From: an uncultured Oscillospiraceae bacterium | GTDB taxonomy: Bacteria; Bacillota; Clostridia; Oscillospirales; Acutalibacteraceae | Assembly: GCA_900539425.1 (NCBI GenBank) | Contig: UQBX01000002.1 | Coordinates: 1-64,000 of the forward strand | DNA: 64,000 bases | Direction of reading: 5' to 3' | Shown here: in pieces, positions 33,605 to 43,311 of the stretch | Position numbering within the stretch: position 1 is the stretch's first letter | Layout: each line of letters opens with the position of its first letter | The notes under the pieces: model-generated | What the model was told of the DNA's origin: nothing | Databases searched by the model: none | Seen by the model: only the letters and a program-made list of their open reading frames with translations | Translations under genes and position numbers: made by a program

Positions 33605-34099
33605 TTAAAGATAGCGGTTTATAATTTTATATTCTTCAATAAGATCTTCAGCTTTCATTCGCGCATTTGCGGGACTTGTGGACGGCAGGCATACCGCTTC
33701 AATACCCGTCTTATCCCGCTGATAAGCGCAGTAATACTTATACGCTGTTTTCCCGGTAGTGAATATCATTTTTATATCCGCAGTGCTCAGTATCCTGCTC
33801 AGATCGTTTGGCTGAGCGTTTTTTATACTGCTGTCCGCCGCGCCTGTGATGTCACAAGAGCTCAGCGTATCCCACAGCGCAATTCTGTTTCTGAACAGAA
33901 ACTCTGTTTTCTGCTGAATTGTCTGCGGCACTTCTTCTCCGCGCACCGCGGAAATAACACGCCAAAATCGGTTTTGCGGGTGGCCGTAATAAAAATTGAC
34001 TTCTCTTGATTTAGGCGAGGGCATTGTGCCGAGAATAAGGATTTTGCTGTTTTGATTATAAATAGGATCAATGGTGTGAATAATATGTTCGTACCTCAT
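33605..34099 (-). CDS. DNA-deoxyinosine glycosylase (uracil-DNA glycosylase superfamily)
   Basis: Family-6 (hypoxanthine-DNA glycosylase) enzymes excise deaminated adenine. The 164-residue protein has ILGTMPSPKSREVNFYYGHP (about 20-39), containing the family's Asn, and LPSTSPANARM near the C-terminus in place of the HPSP-type motif. It is the second member of the UDG superfamily in this window besides the Fe-S enzyme at 20844. The two are not close in sequence. Confidence 0.87.
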   Translation of the reverse strand: MRYEHIIHTIDPIYNQNSKILILGTMPSPKSREVNFYYGHPQNRFWRVISAVRGEEVPQTIQQKTEFLFRNRIALWDTLSSCDITGAADSSIKNAQPNDLSRILSTADIKMIFTTGKTAYKYYCAYQRDKTGIEAVCLPSTSPANARMKAEDLIEEYKIINRYL

Positions 34100-34157
34100 A
34101 ATTTGATATTACCACAAACATATTAAAAATAAAAGTGAGAAAACAGCAAAAAAGGTG

Positions 34158-34186
34158 TTGACATTGCAAATATTTTTTGCTATTAT
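34158..34186 (+). promoter_or_regulatory. Sigma-A promoter of tRNA-Asn
   Basis: TTGACA (34158-34163), 17 bases, TATTAT (34181-34186), 36 bases before the tRNA. Confidence 0.85.
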
Positions 34187-34222
34187 ATTAAAGCACTTGA
34201 GAGTTGCAGGTAATATATATAT

Positions 34223-34298
34223 TCCTCAATAGCTCAGTCGGTAGAGCATGCGGCTGTTAACCGCAGGGTCGTTGGTTCGAGTCCAACTTGGGGAGCCA
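34223..34298 (+). tRNA. tRNA-Asn (anticodon GUU)
   Basis: The 76-base sequence folds as a full cloverleaf: acceptor arms TCCTCAA / TTGGGGA, a D-arm with AGCTCAGTCGGTAGAGC, an anticodon stem GCGG/CCGC around CTGTTAA (anticodon GTT at 34256-34258), and a T-arm with GTTCGAGTC. The 3' CCA is encoded (34296-34298). Confidence 0.97.
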
Positions 34299-34301
34299 AA
34301 G

Positions 34302-34332
34302 AAAAGGAATCGCTTTAGCGGTTCCTTTTTTC
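34302..34332 (+). terminator. Terminator of tRNA-Asn
   Basis: Stem GGAATCGC (34306-34313) / GCGGTTCC (34318-34325), allowing one G-T pair, TTTA loop, followed by T6. Confidence 0.88.
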
Positions 34333-34429
34333 TTTTTGTTTATGGATGCCGAAAAGGGGAAAAGCACAGACCCTGCGTAACAGACGCATATAAAAACTGA
34401 CGTTGATTCAATAATTTACAGCACATAAA

Positions 34430-34457
34430 AAAAGCCCGTATTTTATACGGACTTTTT
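34430..34457. terminator. Terminator at the end of the 15-gene fucose/glycan operon
   Basis: Stem AAGCCCGTAT (34432-34441) / ATACGGACTT (34445-34454) with one mismatch and a TTT loop; T-runs on both sides. It is the only convincing terminator found on the minus strand between here and 56134. Confidence 0.82.
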
Positions 34458-34475
34458 TCTTATTTTAACGGAGGT

Positions 34476-35510
34476 TTATTTTTCCTTTGATATGGTAACG
34501 GTGCTTTGCCCTCTGTGCCTGATTATTTGCTGGGTGGTGAAAGAACCATCCTCTTTTATATTGATTAACTGTCCGCCTCTGAAAGGCACAACATATATAT
34601 TATGGTCGCAGGAAAGGCCGTAACTCAGGCGAATTCCCTGATATTCAGCCGTGTAATTGTTCATATGATCGTGGCCGGCAAAACAGCCTTTTGTTGAGCC
34701 GAGTTCAACCATTTTTTCAAACATTGCGTCATCCACTACGGGGCAGCCTTCCTTTTCAAAGCGTCTGCCAGTGATTATTTCGCCCTCATCATATGCTGTT
34801 TTGTATTCCTGCATGGGAACATGGAAAAATGCCAGCGAGGGAACAACTTTGCTTTCATCGCCGTTAACTTCCAAGGCTATTTCTTTTATTGTTTTTTCAT
34901 ACCATTCAACTTGGTTGTCATGAAAATGGTCATACCCTCCGTTAACATCATCATAACTGTGGCTGTCCATCATAATAAGAGATGTTAAAACTTTTCCGTT
35001 TTCATCTTTAACGTTGTAGTAGTAATTTCCCATACCGTCAACATCTTCGTCACCCGGCTCGTATATACAGTATGTAAGGCTTTCAAGATAATCACTAAGC
35101 TGCTGTTTATCGGCAATAGTTATGCCGTCAACAACATCTGTGCTCTCATATTTTATATCAAGCCCCTCATGATTTCCGAAAACGAAACCCCACGGTATTT
35201 TAAAACTTTCCATAAATTCACCGAAAGTTCTGAAAGCCGTCATATTTTCTTTTTCGCTGGTGACATCTCCTGTAACCATGATGAGATCGGGATCAGTGGT
35301 ATTGACCATCTCTGTAATAGTTTTAAATGCTTTGGCGTCCTTTTTTTCATCATTGAGAATGTGAACGTCCGTAATCTGAAGGATCTTGTATGCCGTGTCA
35401 GGAGCCTGAGTGTATTCCTTTCCTATAAATGTTACACCAAGGCACACTGCGCCTGCAGCTACGGAAAGAGCCAGCAAAATGCACAGCCCCGCTTTAATAC
35501 TTTTTTTCAT
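34476..35510 (-). CDS. Membrane-anchored metallophosphoesterase (paralogue 1)
   Basis: A calcineurin-like phosphoesterase of 344 residues. An N-terminal hydrophobic helix (about 6-28) without a clear cleavage site exports and anchors it, so the catalytic domain faces the outside. Metal motifs in order: DVH (ITDVHI, about 48), VTGDV, GNHEG, FFHVP and GHDH. It resembles the Dcr2/purple-acid-like subgroup. It starts one base after the GH95 stop, making it the last gene of the operon. Two paralogues occur at 55076 and 63007. A plausible job is removing phosphate from host or bacterial glycans, but nothing here proves the substrate. Confidence 0.87.
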   Translation of the reverse strand: MKKSIKAGLCILLALSVAAGAVCLGVTFIGKEYTQAPDTAYKILQITDVHILNDEKKDAKAFKTITEMVNTTDPDLIMVTGDVTSEKENMTAFRTFGEFMESFKIPWGFVFGNHEGLDIKYESTDVVDGITIADKQQLSDYLESLTYCIYEPGDEDVDGMGNYYYNVKDENGKVLTSLIMMDSHSYDDVNGGYDHFHDNQVEWYEKTIKEIALEVNGDESKVVPSLAFFHVPMQEYKTAYDEGEIITGRRFEKEGCPVVDDAMFEKMVELGSTKGCFAGHDHMNNYTAEYQGIRLSYGLSCDHNIYVVPFRGGQLINIKEDGSFTTQQIIRHRGQSTVTISKEK

Positions 35511-35511
35511 A

Positions 35512-37728
35512 TCAACACTCCTCTGTCACCGTTTCGCTTTTAATAATTTTATCTGAAACATGTGTTTTGCGTATTATTATAGGCTTATCGCTTTCTATTT
35601 TTGTTACCGTGCCTTTTTCCCAAGCAAATGAAATTGAAGCGCCGTTAACAATAATATTTTTCACCTCACCGCTTTTCCATTTATCGGGAAGAGCGGGAAG
35701 AAGCTCAATAACGCCGTTTTCCTCTGTGATAAGCATCTCGTTAAGCCCTGCAACATAACCGAGGTTGCCGTCTATCTGAAAATAGTACGGAGGATGAACG
35801 CAGAAAAGATTTTTAAATACTGAATTGCACAAAAAATCGCGCGTAACTTTTTCAGCTGTTTTTGCATCTCTGAGCCTGGCGGCAAGACATATAGCCCATG
35901 CGGCAGACCAGCCTATGTGCTGGCCTGAGTTATCAAGCCTGTATTTAAACAGCCGTTTTACCCATTCAGCCTGCTCTGCGTCAGTATGATAGCCTATGAG
36001 CTTTGCAGGATAAAAGGCATAAAGCGGAGAAAAATGGCGGTGGCCCTTTTCGGGAGTGGGATAATCCGTATGCCACTCGTTAATGCCGTTTTTGCCTTCT
36101 GTAAATGGAGCTGCTTTTTCAAGCTTTTTCTTTATATCCGCTTTAAGTTCCTCATCGGGTGAAATTTCAAGGGCGTTAAGAAACGCCTGCTTTACAAGAC
36201 CCATATCAAAAGCGGAAGCATAATCCATATAACAGGTGCTGCCGTTTTTGGAAAAGCAGTTTTCAGGAGACGGCGACGGACATACAACATATGCGCCGTT
36301 ATGAAAAACAAGATAATCTGCCGCAAAGCGTGCCGCCTCTTCGGTTATTTCGGCAACTTTTTCACGATAATTCTGCAAAGCGCCGTTTTTGTAATGAGCG
36401 TAAACCTCGTTTGCAAGCCAAACCCCGCAAAGAGGTTCCAGCATATAATTTGGCGTTCCCTTAACAGGAGAAGTTTTTCTCCATATATCCACATTGTGGT
36501 TGCAGGCAAATCCCGAACAGCCGTAATTGATTTCGGCAGTGCGTTTTCCGTTTTGCACTGTTTCCCAAACCATTTGAAGCAGAGGCTCGATACACTCATC
36601 CAGCGCGCAGGAGGAGGCGCCCCAATAATTCATCTGCGTGTTTATATTAACCGTGTAATTACTGCTCCAAGGTGGTCTTACCGAATTATTCCAGATGCCC
36701 TGTAAATTCATAGCCTGACCGCCTGGGCGGCTTGCAGAGATCGTCATATATTTTCCGTAATTATAAAAGAGCTCGCACAATGCCCTTATATCCGCTCCTG
36801 TTTTAGCGGCTTGCAGTAATTTATCAGTAGGCAGGTCTGATTCGCAGTTAAGAGAAATGCTCTGCCTGAAAAACAAAGATGAAAAATCTGCAATATGCTC
36901 TTCTTTTAATTCTTCATATTTACATTTACGAATTTCGCTGAGACGCTTAAAACATTTTTGTTTGATTAAACCTGTATCTGTAACGGGCATCTTGTCAAAG
37001 TTTTCAAATCCCGTTTCGGTTACGAAATACAAAGTTATTACACGCGCGCCTTTTATTGATATTTTTCTGCCGCTTTCGATAATTTTACCGTCAGTATCCG
37101 CAGCCATGCCCAGCGCAAATGCCATGCCTTTGTTTTCGTTGTATTTTATGGGGAAAAGCTCGCTCCTTACATAGTTCGGAGCAGCATAATCAGGCGCACG
37201 CCCCGTAAGAAACAGCATATTTCCCTCAGTCGAAGTCTTCGCCCTGAGCTTGCTTTTCATTTTAACAGAAACATTTACGGGGCTTTCTGTTTTTATGGAA
37301 TATACAACTACGTTTTTTGGATTTGATGCAAACGCTTCTCGTAAAACGCCTTGTGTGCTTACAGTATGTATCCCGTTAGACAAATCAAGCTCTCTGAAAT
37401 AATCTGAAGCGTCTGTTGATGAGATTTTTATTTTCGCTTCACCGACAGGCATAAACGCTTCGCTGTAAAATCCGCAAAGTTCTTTTTGTATAAGCAAATC
37501 CGCCTCTTTATTTTTGCCGTCAAAAATAAGCTCGCGCACTTTAGACAGATTTTGAAAGCTTCTTTCGCTGTTATAGTCTTTAGGATAACCTGACCACAAT
37601 GTGCCGTCATTAAAGCAAAGCTTCTCCGAATTTGTTCCGCCGTAGATCATTACTCCCGTAAATCCGTTGCCGATGGGAAGAGCTTCGCGCCAATGGCGGG
37701 CAGGTTTCTGAAACCATAGTTTGTGCAT
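35512..37728 (-). CDS. GH95 alpha-L-fucosidase (alpha-1,2 type)
   Basis: GH95 enzymes invert the bond of alpha-1,2-linked fucose in H-antigen glycans and milk oligosaccharides; some members prefer alpha-L-galactose. The 738-residue protein starts directly with the N-terminal beta-domain (LWFQKPARHWREALPIGNG), so it is cytoplasmic. Substrate-binding NINTQMNYW in the (alpha/alpha)6 barrel, the CPSPSPEN segment with the catalytic Glu region, and FQIDGNLGY with its Asp near the C-terminal end are seen. GGQAMNLQGIWN is also characteristic. It lies two bases after the DUF5107 gene and one base before a phosphoesterase gene. Confidence 0.93.
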   Translation of the reverse strand: MHKLWFQKPARHWREALPIGNGFTGVMIYGGTNSEKLCFNDGTLWSGYPKDYNSERSFQNLSKVRELIFDGKNKEADLLIQKELCGFYSEAFMPVGEAKIKISSTDASDYFRELDLSNGIHTVSTQGVLREAFASNPKNVVVYSIKTESPVNVSVKMKSKLRAKTSTEGNMLFLTGRAPDYAAPNYVRSELFPIKYNENKGMAFALGMAADTDGKIIESGRKISIKGARVITLYFVTETGFENFDKMPVTDTGLIKQKCFKRLSEIRKCKYEELKEEHIADFSSLFFRQSISLNCESDLPTDKLLQAAKTGADIRALCELFYNYGKYMTISASRPGGQAMNLQGIWNNSVRPPWSSNYTVNINTQMNYWGASSCALDECIEPLLQMVWETVQNGKRTAEINYGCSGFACNHNVDIWRKTSPVKGTPNYMLEPLCGVWLANEVYAHYKNGALQNYREKVAEITEEAARFAADYLVFHNGAYVVCPSPSPENCFSKNGSTCYMDYASAFDMGLVKQAFLNALEISPDEELKADIKKKLEKAAPFTEGKNGINEWHTDYPTPEKGHRHFSPLYAFYPAKLIGYHTDAEQAEWVKRLFKYRLDNSGQHIGWSAAWAICLAARLRDAKTAEKVTRDFLCNSVFKNLFCVHPPYYFQIDGNLGYVAGLNEMLITEENGVIELLPALPDKWKSGEVKNIIVNGASISFAWEKGTVTKIESDKPIIIRKTHVSDKIIKSETVTEEC

Positions 37729-37730
37729 AA

Positions 37731-39641
37731 TTATTCTCCTGTTTTAGCCACTATAAAATCAAACTTCTCTGGCACAACAATGTCTTTATCCTGTTCATTA
37801 TACAATTCTTTTCTTATGCCCCTGTATAAAACATCAAGCATTCTGTCTCCCTCTCTGAAATCGAGAAGATCAAGGCCGCCGTTTTCGGTAAGAATCTCAT
37901 TTGCTTTTTCAGCGTTTCCTGCTTTCAAATGTGCAAGGGAGAGATACATCCTAAGCCTTGCATTTGCCTGCAAACGAGAACTGATTTTACAGAATATGTT
38001 TATAAGCTCAGTGTATTTTTCATCTTCGATAAGCAGGCGCAAAATTCTTTCGCATACGCTGTAAGAATCCGGCGCGCATGATATACACTTTCTAAGATAA
38101 TAAATATATCTTTCGTTTTCAAGCTGATAAAGAATAAACGCATATAAGAATTTATTCTGCAGGTTGTTTTCAAGAATCATGCTTTTTTCGCACTGCTTCT
38201 CGGCGCTTTCAAAATCTCTTTTATCATAACTGATAAGAGCAAGCTGGTAGTTAATTCTCCAATCGCACAGATTTGTGCTGTTTTTAAGCAAACGCTCCGC
38301 ATTTTTTCCAAACGGAAAAGATACAACATCGGTTTTCGGCTCTTCGCCGCAAGCTAAAGAATTCCAGTATTCACATTCGCTGTCGGGCACAAATTCAAGA
38401 TGATCGCTTTCACCGCCGCAAAGCATTTTGCCGAGGCTTCCGATTCCGCTGCCTTTAAAAACGATTTTTCCTTTTTCAAGGCTTATATCCCTTTCAACGC
38501 TGCTCAGTCTGCTGTCCAGCACATCTGAATTTCCATAACCGGCAATTTGATTTTTTACCGCTTCAACAAGCTCATCATATCCGCCTTCAACACTTTCTTT
38601 TGCTATATCGGCAAGCGCGTAGCATTCTATGAACGACCAGCTTGTTTTTGGCGGCATCGGCAGACATTCATACTGTGTTTTTCCAAGTCCCGCTTGAATT
38701 TCCACATAATCGCCTGCTTTATCCGTCAGCATTTTCTGCCAGTGTTTTGAGCCCTTTCTGTGACCCCATGAAAACAATTTTCTGCCTTTAAGATTATGAC
38801 TTGACCACTGCAAAAGGCCTTTTCCCTGCGCGTTTACATTTGCAATGAATTTTTGCTCGTGGGGCGCGATATCATAAAAATAATCTATAGTATCAGGAAT
38901 ATTTTGAGGGTAGGAAACGTCTATTCCCCCGTCAATGGGAATGGGGGATTTTTTTATGCCAATACCGTCCGAATTATTATAAGCGTCGTTTGCAGGAACA
39001 ACAACTCTGCCGCCCTCAAACTCAGGAGTAGCCATGTTTGACCACCAATACATGGGAACAACATCATCATTTGGATTTTCGATGCGCACCGCCGCCATAA
39101 GGCGGTTTTCCTCCAGCCAAAAATCTATCTGATAATAGATACCTCTTACTCTTTCAAATTCATAAAATCTGAGAACTTCTTCTGAATTGCCGCCTTTTAC
39201 TTCTGCGCAGTACATAGGCGAACAGGTAAAAGGAGTATGGCCGATTATTCCGCAGTTCCACTCAACGCCGCCCGAAAACCAAGCGTTTCTGATACTCAGA
39301 TTACGAAATCTTATAACATCGTTGGTATAAAGTATATCGGTTTCTTTTTTCTTATCGTACAGTTTCCAGAGCCTGCCGCCGAAATCGGGCAGAAATTCTG
39401 CGTACAGAAAATCATTTTCGAGCACGGCAACTGAAACCTGCTGTTCTTTTTCATCGCAGTATGAGTTCTGCTGGGTGTACGGATACGCCGTTTCTCTGTA
39501 GCCGTAATTTATAAACAGCCCCTCATAATCTTTTATTGTGCTTTTAAATTTAGGCTGTTTTCTGCTTATTGACAGATCGGGAACAACGGATTGTTCCGCA
39601 AAAGATGAGCAGCGATAATTTTTTGTTATAAATTTAATCAT
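37731..39641 (-). CDS. DUF5107-TPR protein (short paralogue)
   Basis: The 636-residue protein has an N-terminal DUF5107 domain (about 45-340), a predicted galactose-mutarotase-like beta-sandwich: PDFGGRLWKLYDKK, ISGGVEWN-like FSGGVEWNCGIIGH and the WSFIECY segment. A C-terminal helical part (about 450-590) resembles degenerate tetratricopeptide repeats. No signal peptide, so it is cytoplasmic. A longer relative is at 57462-60596. The family is found in polysaccharide utilisation loci, and a carbohydrate-active role is likely, but I know no established activity. It overlaps the GH129-like gene by 8 bases. Confidence 0.8.
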   Translation of the reverse strand: MIKFITKNYRCSSFAEQSVVPDLSISRKQPKFKSTIKDYEGLFINYGYRETAYPYTQQNSYCDEKEQQVSVAVLENDFLYAEFLPDFGGRLWKLYDKKKETDILYTNDVIRFRNLSIRNAWFSGGVEWNCGIIGHTPFTCSPMYCAEVKGGNSEEVLRFYEFERVRGIYYQIDFWLEENRLMAAVRIENPNDDVVPMYWWSNMATPEFEGGRVVVPANDAYNNSDGIGIKKSPIPIDGGIDVSYPQNIPDTIDYFYDIAPHEQKFIANVNAQGKGLLQWSSHNLKGRKLFSWGHRKGSKHWQKMLTDKAGDYVEIQAGLGKTQYECLPMPPKTSWSFIECYALADIAKESVEGGYDELVEAVKNQIAGYGNSDVLDSRLSSVERDISLEKGKIVFKGSGIGSLGKMLCGGESDHLEFVPDSECEYWNSLACGEEPKTDVVSFPFGKNAERLLKNSTNLCDWRINYQLALISYDKRDFESAEKQCEKSMILENNLQNKFLYAFILYQLENERYIYYLRKCISCAPDSYSVCERILRLLIEDEKYTELINIFCKISSRLQANARLRMYLSLAHLKAGNAEKANEILTENGGLDLLDFREGDRMLDVLYRGIRKELYNEQDKDIVVPEKFDFIVAKTGE

Positions 39642-41559
39642 TGTTTAAACTCCCTATCGTCCATGTTCCCTTTTGGAAATCTGCTGTAACAGTAGTTCCG
39701 TCAGAATATATTGTTCTTTGCACGCGCTTTCCGTCCAGAAATTCATGGCGCACCATTTCTTTATTGTAAAGCTTCTCCTGAAGTTCCGTCAAAGGCTTTA
39801 TTCTGTTTAATTCATTTTTAAGAGAGTGTTCATCAAGCAATTCAATATCTGCCGAACGATTATCCTTTCCTATTTTGAAATTTTCCTCTCCGAAACAGTG
39901 AAGGTACGGCATTCCCGCATGCATTGCGCAATACAGCTCTCCTTTTTCGCCCTTAGGTATTCCCCAATTGTTCCACCAATCCCATGGTATCATAACGCAG
40001 TCATGATAAACAAGACTTAAAAGCGGAACGGGGATTCCCACAGCCGCCCCGTTTTCCTGAGGACGCAGAGTGAACGGGCCGTGGTGAACAAGGCATATAC
40101 TGTCTATCAGCTGGGAGGCAGGCTCTTCGGATGACATTATCAAGCCTTTTTTATTCAGATATTCAAAGCAGGACGCTCTGTGTTTTATGCTTTCTTCACG
40201 TGTGATTTTATGTTTGGGATTGAAGCACTCATCTCCGTTCACAACGGAAAATACATCAAGATAAGCGCCCTGAACATCCACCCCGTGCTCTTCAAGCTCC
40301 GTATATGTCTTTTTTACAAAGTCAAGCGCCTGGGAAGCACACAAAAATGTGTGTTCCCCTCCGTCCCATGTAGAGCAGTAAGGATGACTTGAATCAATCT
40401 TCATAACTGCTTTATCCATATCAAAATATTTTGAAGCGTAGTAATAATCACGGTACTGATCGTGAAGCGCAAATATGTAGCCGAGGCTTCTGCAGGTATC
40501 TGACAGTGCTTTCATACCTTCCCAGCCGCCTGCTTCCTTGCACGGCGGCAGTATATACGGGTGAAGGTTATCGTATCCGAGCGCTCCCCAGCCGTCCGTG
40601 TGGATATAGAGTTTTTTAAGGCCTGCTTTTTTGAGCTCCTGCATTTGAACGGCTCTTTTTTCAAATGAAGCATAAAGCTTTTGATTTGTTGAGTTCTTAT
40701 CATAGAATTTTGATTCCGGCTGAATTGTAGAAAAAATCTTATGATGAAGAACGGGGCAGCCTATAAGTTTCTTTATATTTTCATTTTCTTTTATTTTATC
40801 GTCAATTGTTTTAAGCTTGCCCTTTTCAATGAGATAGTTCCTGAAATCCTTGGCTATGGTATTGTAATCGCACTTTTCGCTGTGGAAAGTAAAACGGATT
40901 TTTCTTTCATAGGAAAGCTTGCCGAGGCTGGACATCCAGTGAACTGAATTTACAAAAGAAGCGTGCCTGCCGAATGATGAAAACATACAGGCGTCATACG
41001 GTGTTTCTACTATTGCGGAAAATCCGTTTCCGTCGCACACTCTTCCCCAAACGGGCATATAGCAGTCTCCCGTATTTATTCTTCTGAGGTAATGAGCAAA
41101 GCCGAAGGTTGAAAGGAAGTTTTCCTTATATCCGTCGGGCATAAGGAAGCCCTGACGCATTGCGTCAACATGATACGAAGCTTTGCCTTTATTTTTTGAA
41201 TTAAACGGCGCAGGAAAATATACCGCCTGAATATCATAGCCTGTTTCATTCTCTGCTTTAAGTGAAAATTCAACAGTATTTTCCCCCGTGATTTCAGCCT
41301 TGCAGATAAGTGTGAAATCAAGCTTCTTTCCAAAGGCGATAAAAGAACTGTAGCGGCAGATGATGCAGTTCGGCTTTGTTTCAATTGATTTTTTAAGGGC
41401 GCTTGAAAACGGGCGGTATGTGCTTATATATTTACTTCCGGCTTTTTTTCTTATGATAACATAGGGACGGCGTCCGTCACTCACCCATGAAAAGCCGTTA
41501 TAGATCACTTCATAATCGCAGTTTATGTGGCTGCACAGTATTCTCAGTTTTCTGCTCAT
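39634..41559 (-). CDS. GH129-like alpha-N-acetylgalactosaminidase
   Basis: The 641-residue protein (start at ATG 41559, with AGGAG upstream and a 4-base overlap with the symporter stop) has an N-terminal beta-sandwich (about 1-240) and a TIM barrel. Asp435 in AYLDVFS and Glu478 in SSEEPA, with Asp330 in GALGYD, fall at the positions I recall for the catalytic and binding residues of Bifidobacterium NagBb, which releases alpha-GalNAc (Tn antigen and A antigen core). That agreement of spacing is my main evidence. No signal peptide. GH101 and DUF5696-type proteins are the nearest alternatives; activity on the A blood-group antigen is not proven by sequence. Confidence 0.75.
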   Translation of the reverse strand: MSRKLRILCSHINCDYEVIYNGFSWVSDGRRPYVIIRKKAGSKYISTYRPFSSALKKSIETKPNCIICRYSSFIAFGKKLDFTLICKAEITGENTVEFSLKAENETGYDIQAVYFPAPFNSKNKGKASYHVDAMRQGFLMPDGYKENFLSTFGFAHYLRRINTGDCYMPVWGRVCDGNGFSAIVETPYDACMFSSFGRHASFVNSVHWMSSLGKLSYERKIRFTFHSEKCDYNTIAKDFRNYLIEKGKLKTIDDKIKENENIKKLIGCPVLHHKIFSTIQPESKFYDKNSTNQKLYASFEKRAVQMQELKKAGLKKLYIHTDGWGALGYDNLHPYILPPCKEAGGWEGMKALSDTCRSLGYIFALHDQYRDYYYASKYFDMDKAVMKIDSSHPYCSTWDGGEHTFLCASQALDFVKKTYTELEEHGVDVQGAYLDVFSVVNGDECFNPKHKITREESIKHRASCFEYLNKKGLIMSSEEPASQLIDSICLVHHGPFTLRPQENGAAVGIPVPLLSLVYHDCVMIPWDWWNNWGIPKGEKGELYCAMHAGMPYLHCFGEENFKIGKDNRSADIELLDEHSLKNELNRIKPLTELQEKLYNKEMVRHEFLDGKRVQRTIYSDGTTVTADFQKGTWTIGSLNND

Positions 41560-43232
41560 ATATCTTTTTCTCCTGTAATTTTTTCCAAGCAATTATATTG
41601 GCTGAGTTCTTTTTTCATAAATTTATCATCGCTGCCGGAAGCGTATTCAACTGCTTCCTTAACGAAGTTTATATCATTTTCATCAAGCTCGTTATTTTCG
41701 TAATTATTTACAGCCGCCCTAACTCTGAGCGCGCGTATATAATCAGCGTGTTTTTTCTCTGATAAGTCATAAAAGAAAATAGGAATTATGCTGAGCACGG
41801 AAAAAATTATGCCGAGCCATGTTACACTTTCAAATGTGTTCATCATAACGGTTTTGTCTTTAAGCGCCACGTCAATATTATCGCCGAAGCCCACTCCGCC
41901 GAAAGACATAAACAAAGGCATGAGGGCACTTGTAAAAAATCCGAAAAGGGTGGTTACGAACGCGCTGAAATTCTGCCAGAAGCCCTCCAGCCTTTTTCCT
42001 GTTTTCCACTGCTGGTAATCAAGCACATCGGGAATCATAATTGTGGAAATATAGCTTAAACCATTGAAAAGATTTTGGAAGAATATTGCCACGAGTATGA
42101 GATATGGCTGATTTAATGTGAAAAGCTGCATAAATGCCATTACCATGAAGCCGACGGTTGAAATGAGCATTACATTTCGCTTTCCGAGCTTTTTAATCAA
42201 AAACGGGCCTACAAGCATTCCGGGAACAAGCGCGTTGTTCAGCAGAATGTTGCATATGCTTAACGCAAACGAGCCGTTTTGACCCGAAATAGCATAGTTA
42301 CATATCCACAAATACATATTTATATTTCCTCTTACACCCACAAATATGGTGTAGAGAGTGATTATCCAGAAATATTTATTTGTGAGAAGCTGTTTTGTGC
42401 CGTCAAGGAATTTGACCTGCGCAACATATTCTTTATGTACGATAGTTCTTTCTTCCGTGCCGAAATAGGCAAAGAAAACAAATACAATACATCCCAAACC
42501 GCAAATGGGGAAAGCCCATCTGTAAAGCTCAATGTTGTTCATGGGATTTTCGCTTGATGCAAACAAAATTCCTGCCGCAAGCGGAAGTATAACATTAACA
42601 ACTGAAGCGGGAATATTTGATACAAGCCCCTTGAACGCTCCTATATTTGCTCTTTCCTGAGCTACAGGAGAAATCGTTTGCTCAATGCCAACCAAGCATT
42701 GATTTAAAATTGTTGAAAAGAATGTTCCTACCTGTATAAGGATAAACATGAGCAATGCGCCAAGAGAAACATCAATAACAGAGGCTTCAACGGAGAATAT
42801 CGGTATACTCGGAATAGAAAAAGAAAACAGGATATTTTCCGTTAATACCTGAGGGATGAAAGGAACGGCGCAAAAGCAAACCACCGTTAAGATTGCAGAC
42901 GACGGCAGAAATCGCTTGAATTTATTTTTAGATGATTTTGAATTATCAATCATCATAGAAAGTATAGGCGCCCTCACAAGGCCGAGAACGGACGCTGCCA
43001 TTCCTGCGATAAATACAAATCCTGATGAAACCTTGAAATAGCTTATCATCATAGGGACGTTGATGGCTATCGTAGTCCAAGTTATCAAAACACTTGAAAA
43101 AGATAGGGAGCCTGCGCCCAACGCCAAATTAAGGAACTCTTTGTAATTAACATAATATCCTTCAGGCGGAGTTCGCCAATACGTTTTCAGCTTTCCCATC
43201 ATGGTGTTTATTTTAACGGATAAATTTTTCAT
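41556..43232 (-). CDS. GPH-family sugar symporter (fucose-glycan operon, first)
   Basis: A 12-helix MelB-like transporter of about 558 residues (start ATG 43232 after AGAGGTGC). The GPH loop signature RAPILSMMIDNSKSSKNKFKR is at about 80-100 and a mid-protein loop FLDGTKQLLTNKYFWI is typical of the group. The second symporter upstream (43312) is paralogous. It probably imports the oligosaccharides degraded by the adjacent cytoplasmic glycosidases, and no ABC transporter or PTS for them is in the window. A charged C-terminal tail of about 50 residues follows the last helix. Confidence 0.88.
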   Translation of the reverse strand: MKNLSVKINTMMGKLKTYWRTPPEGYYVNYKEFLNLALGAGSLSFSSVLITWTTIAINVPMMISYFKVSSGFVFIAGMAASVLGLVRAPILSMMIDNSKSSKNKFKRFLPSSAILTVVCFCAVPFIPQVLTENILFSFSIPSIPIFSVEASVIDVSLGALLMFILIQVGTFFSTILNQCLVGIEQTISPVAQERANIGAFKGLVSNIPASVVNVILPLAAGILFASSENPMNNIELYRWAFPICGLGCIVFVFFAYFGTEERTIVHKEYVAQVKFLDGTKQLLTNKYFWIITLYTIFVGVRGNINMYLWICNYAISGQNGSFALSICNILLNNALVPGMLVGPFLIKKLGKRNVMLISTVGFMVMAFMQLFTLNQPYLILVAIFFQNLFNGLSYISTIMIPDVLDYQQWKTGKRLEGFWQNFSAFVTTLFGFFTSALMPLFMSFGGVGFGDNIDVALKDKTVMMNTFESVTWLGIIFSVLSIIPIFFYDLSEKKHADYIRALRVRAAVNNYENNELDENDINFVKEAVEYASGSDDKFMKKELSQYNCLEKITGEKDI

Positions 43233-43311
43233 CTCAGCACCTCTGTAAGCAACCAAGCGCATTTATAAGCAATCGTAACCTCAGTTGAGAAACTGCCTGC
43301 GCTTGTCTAAA

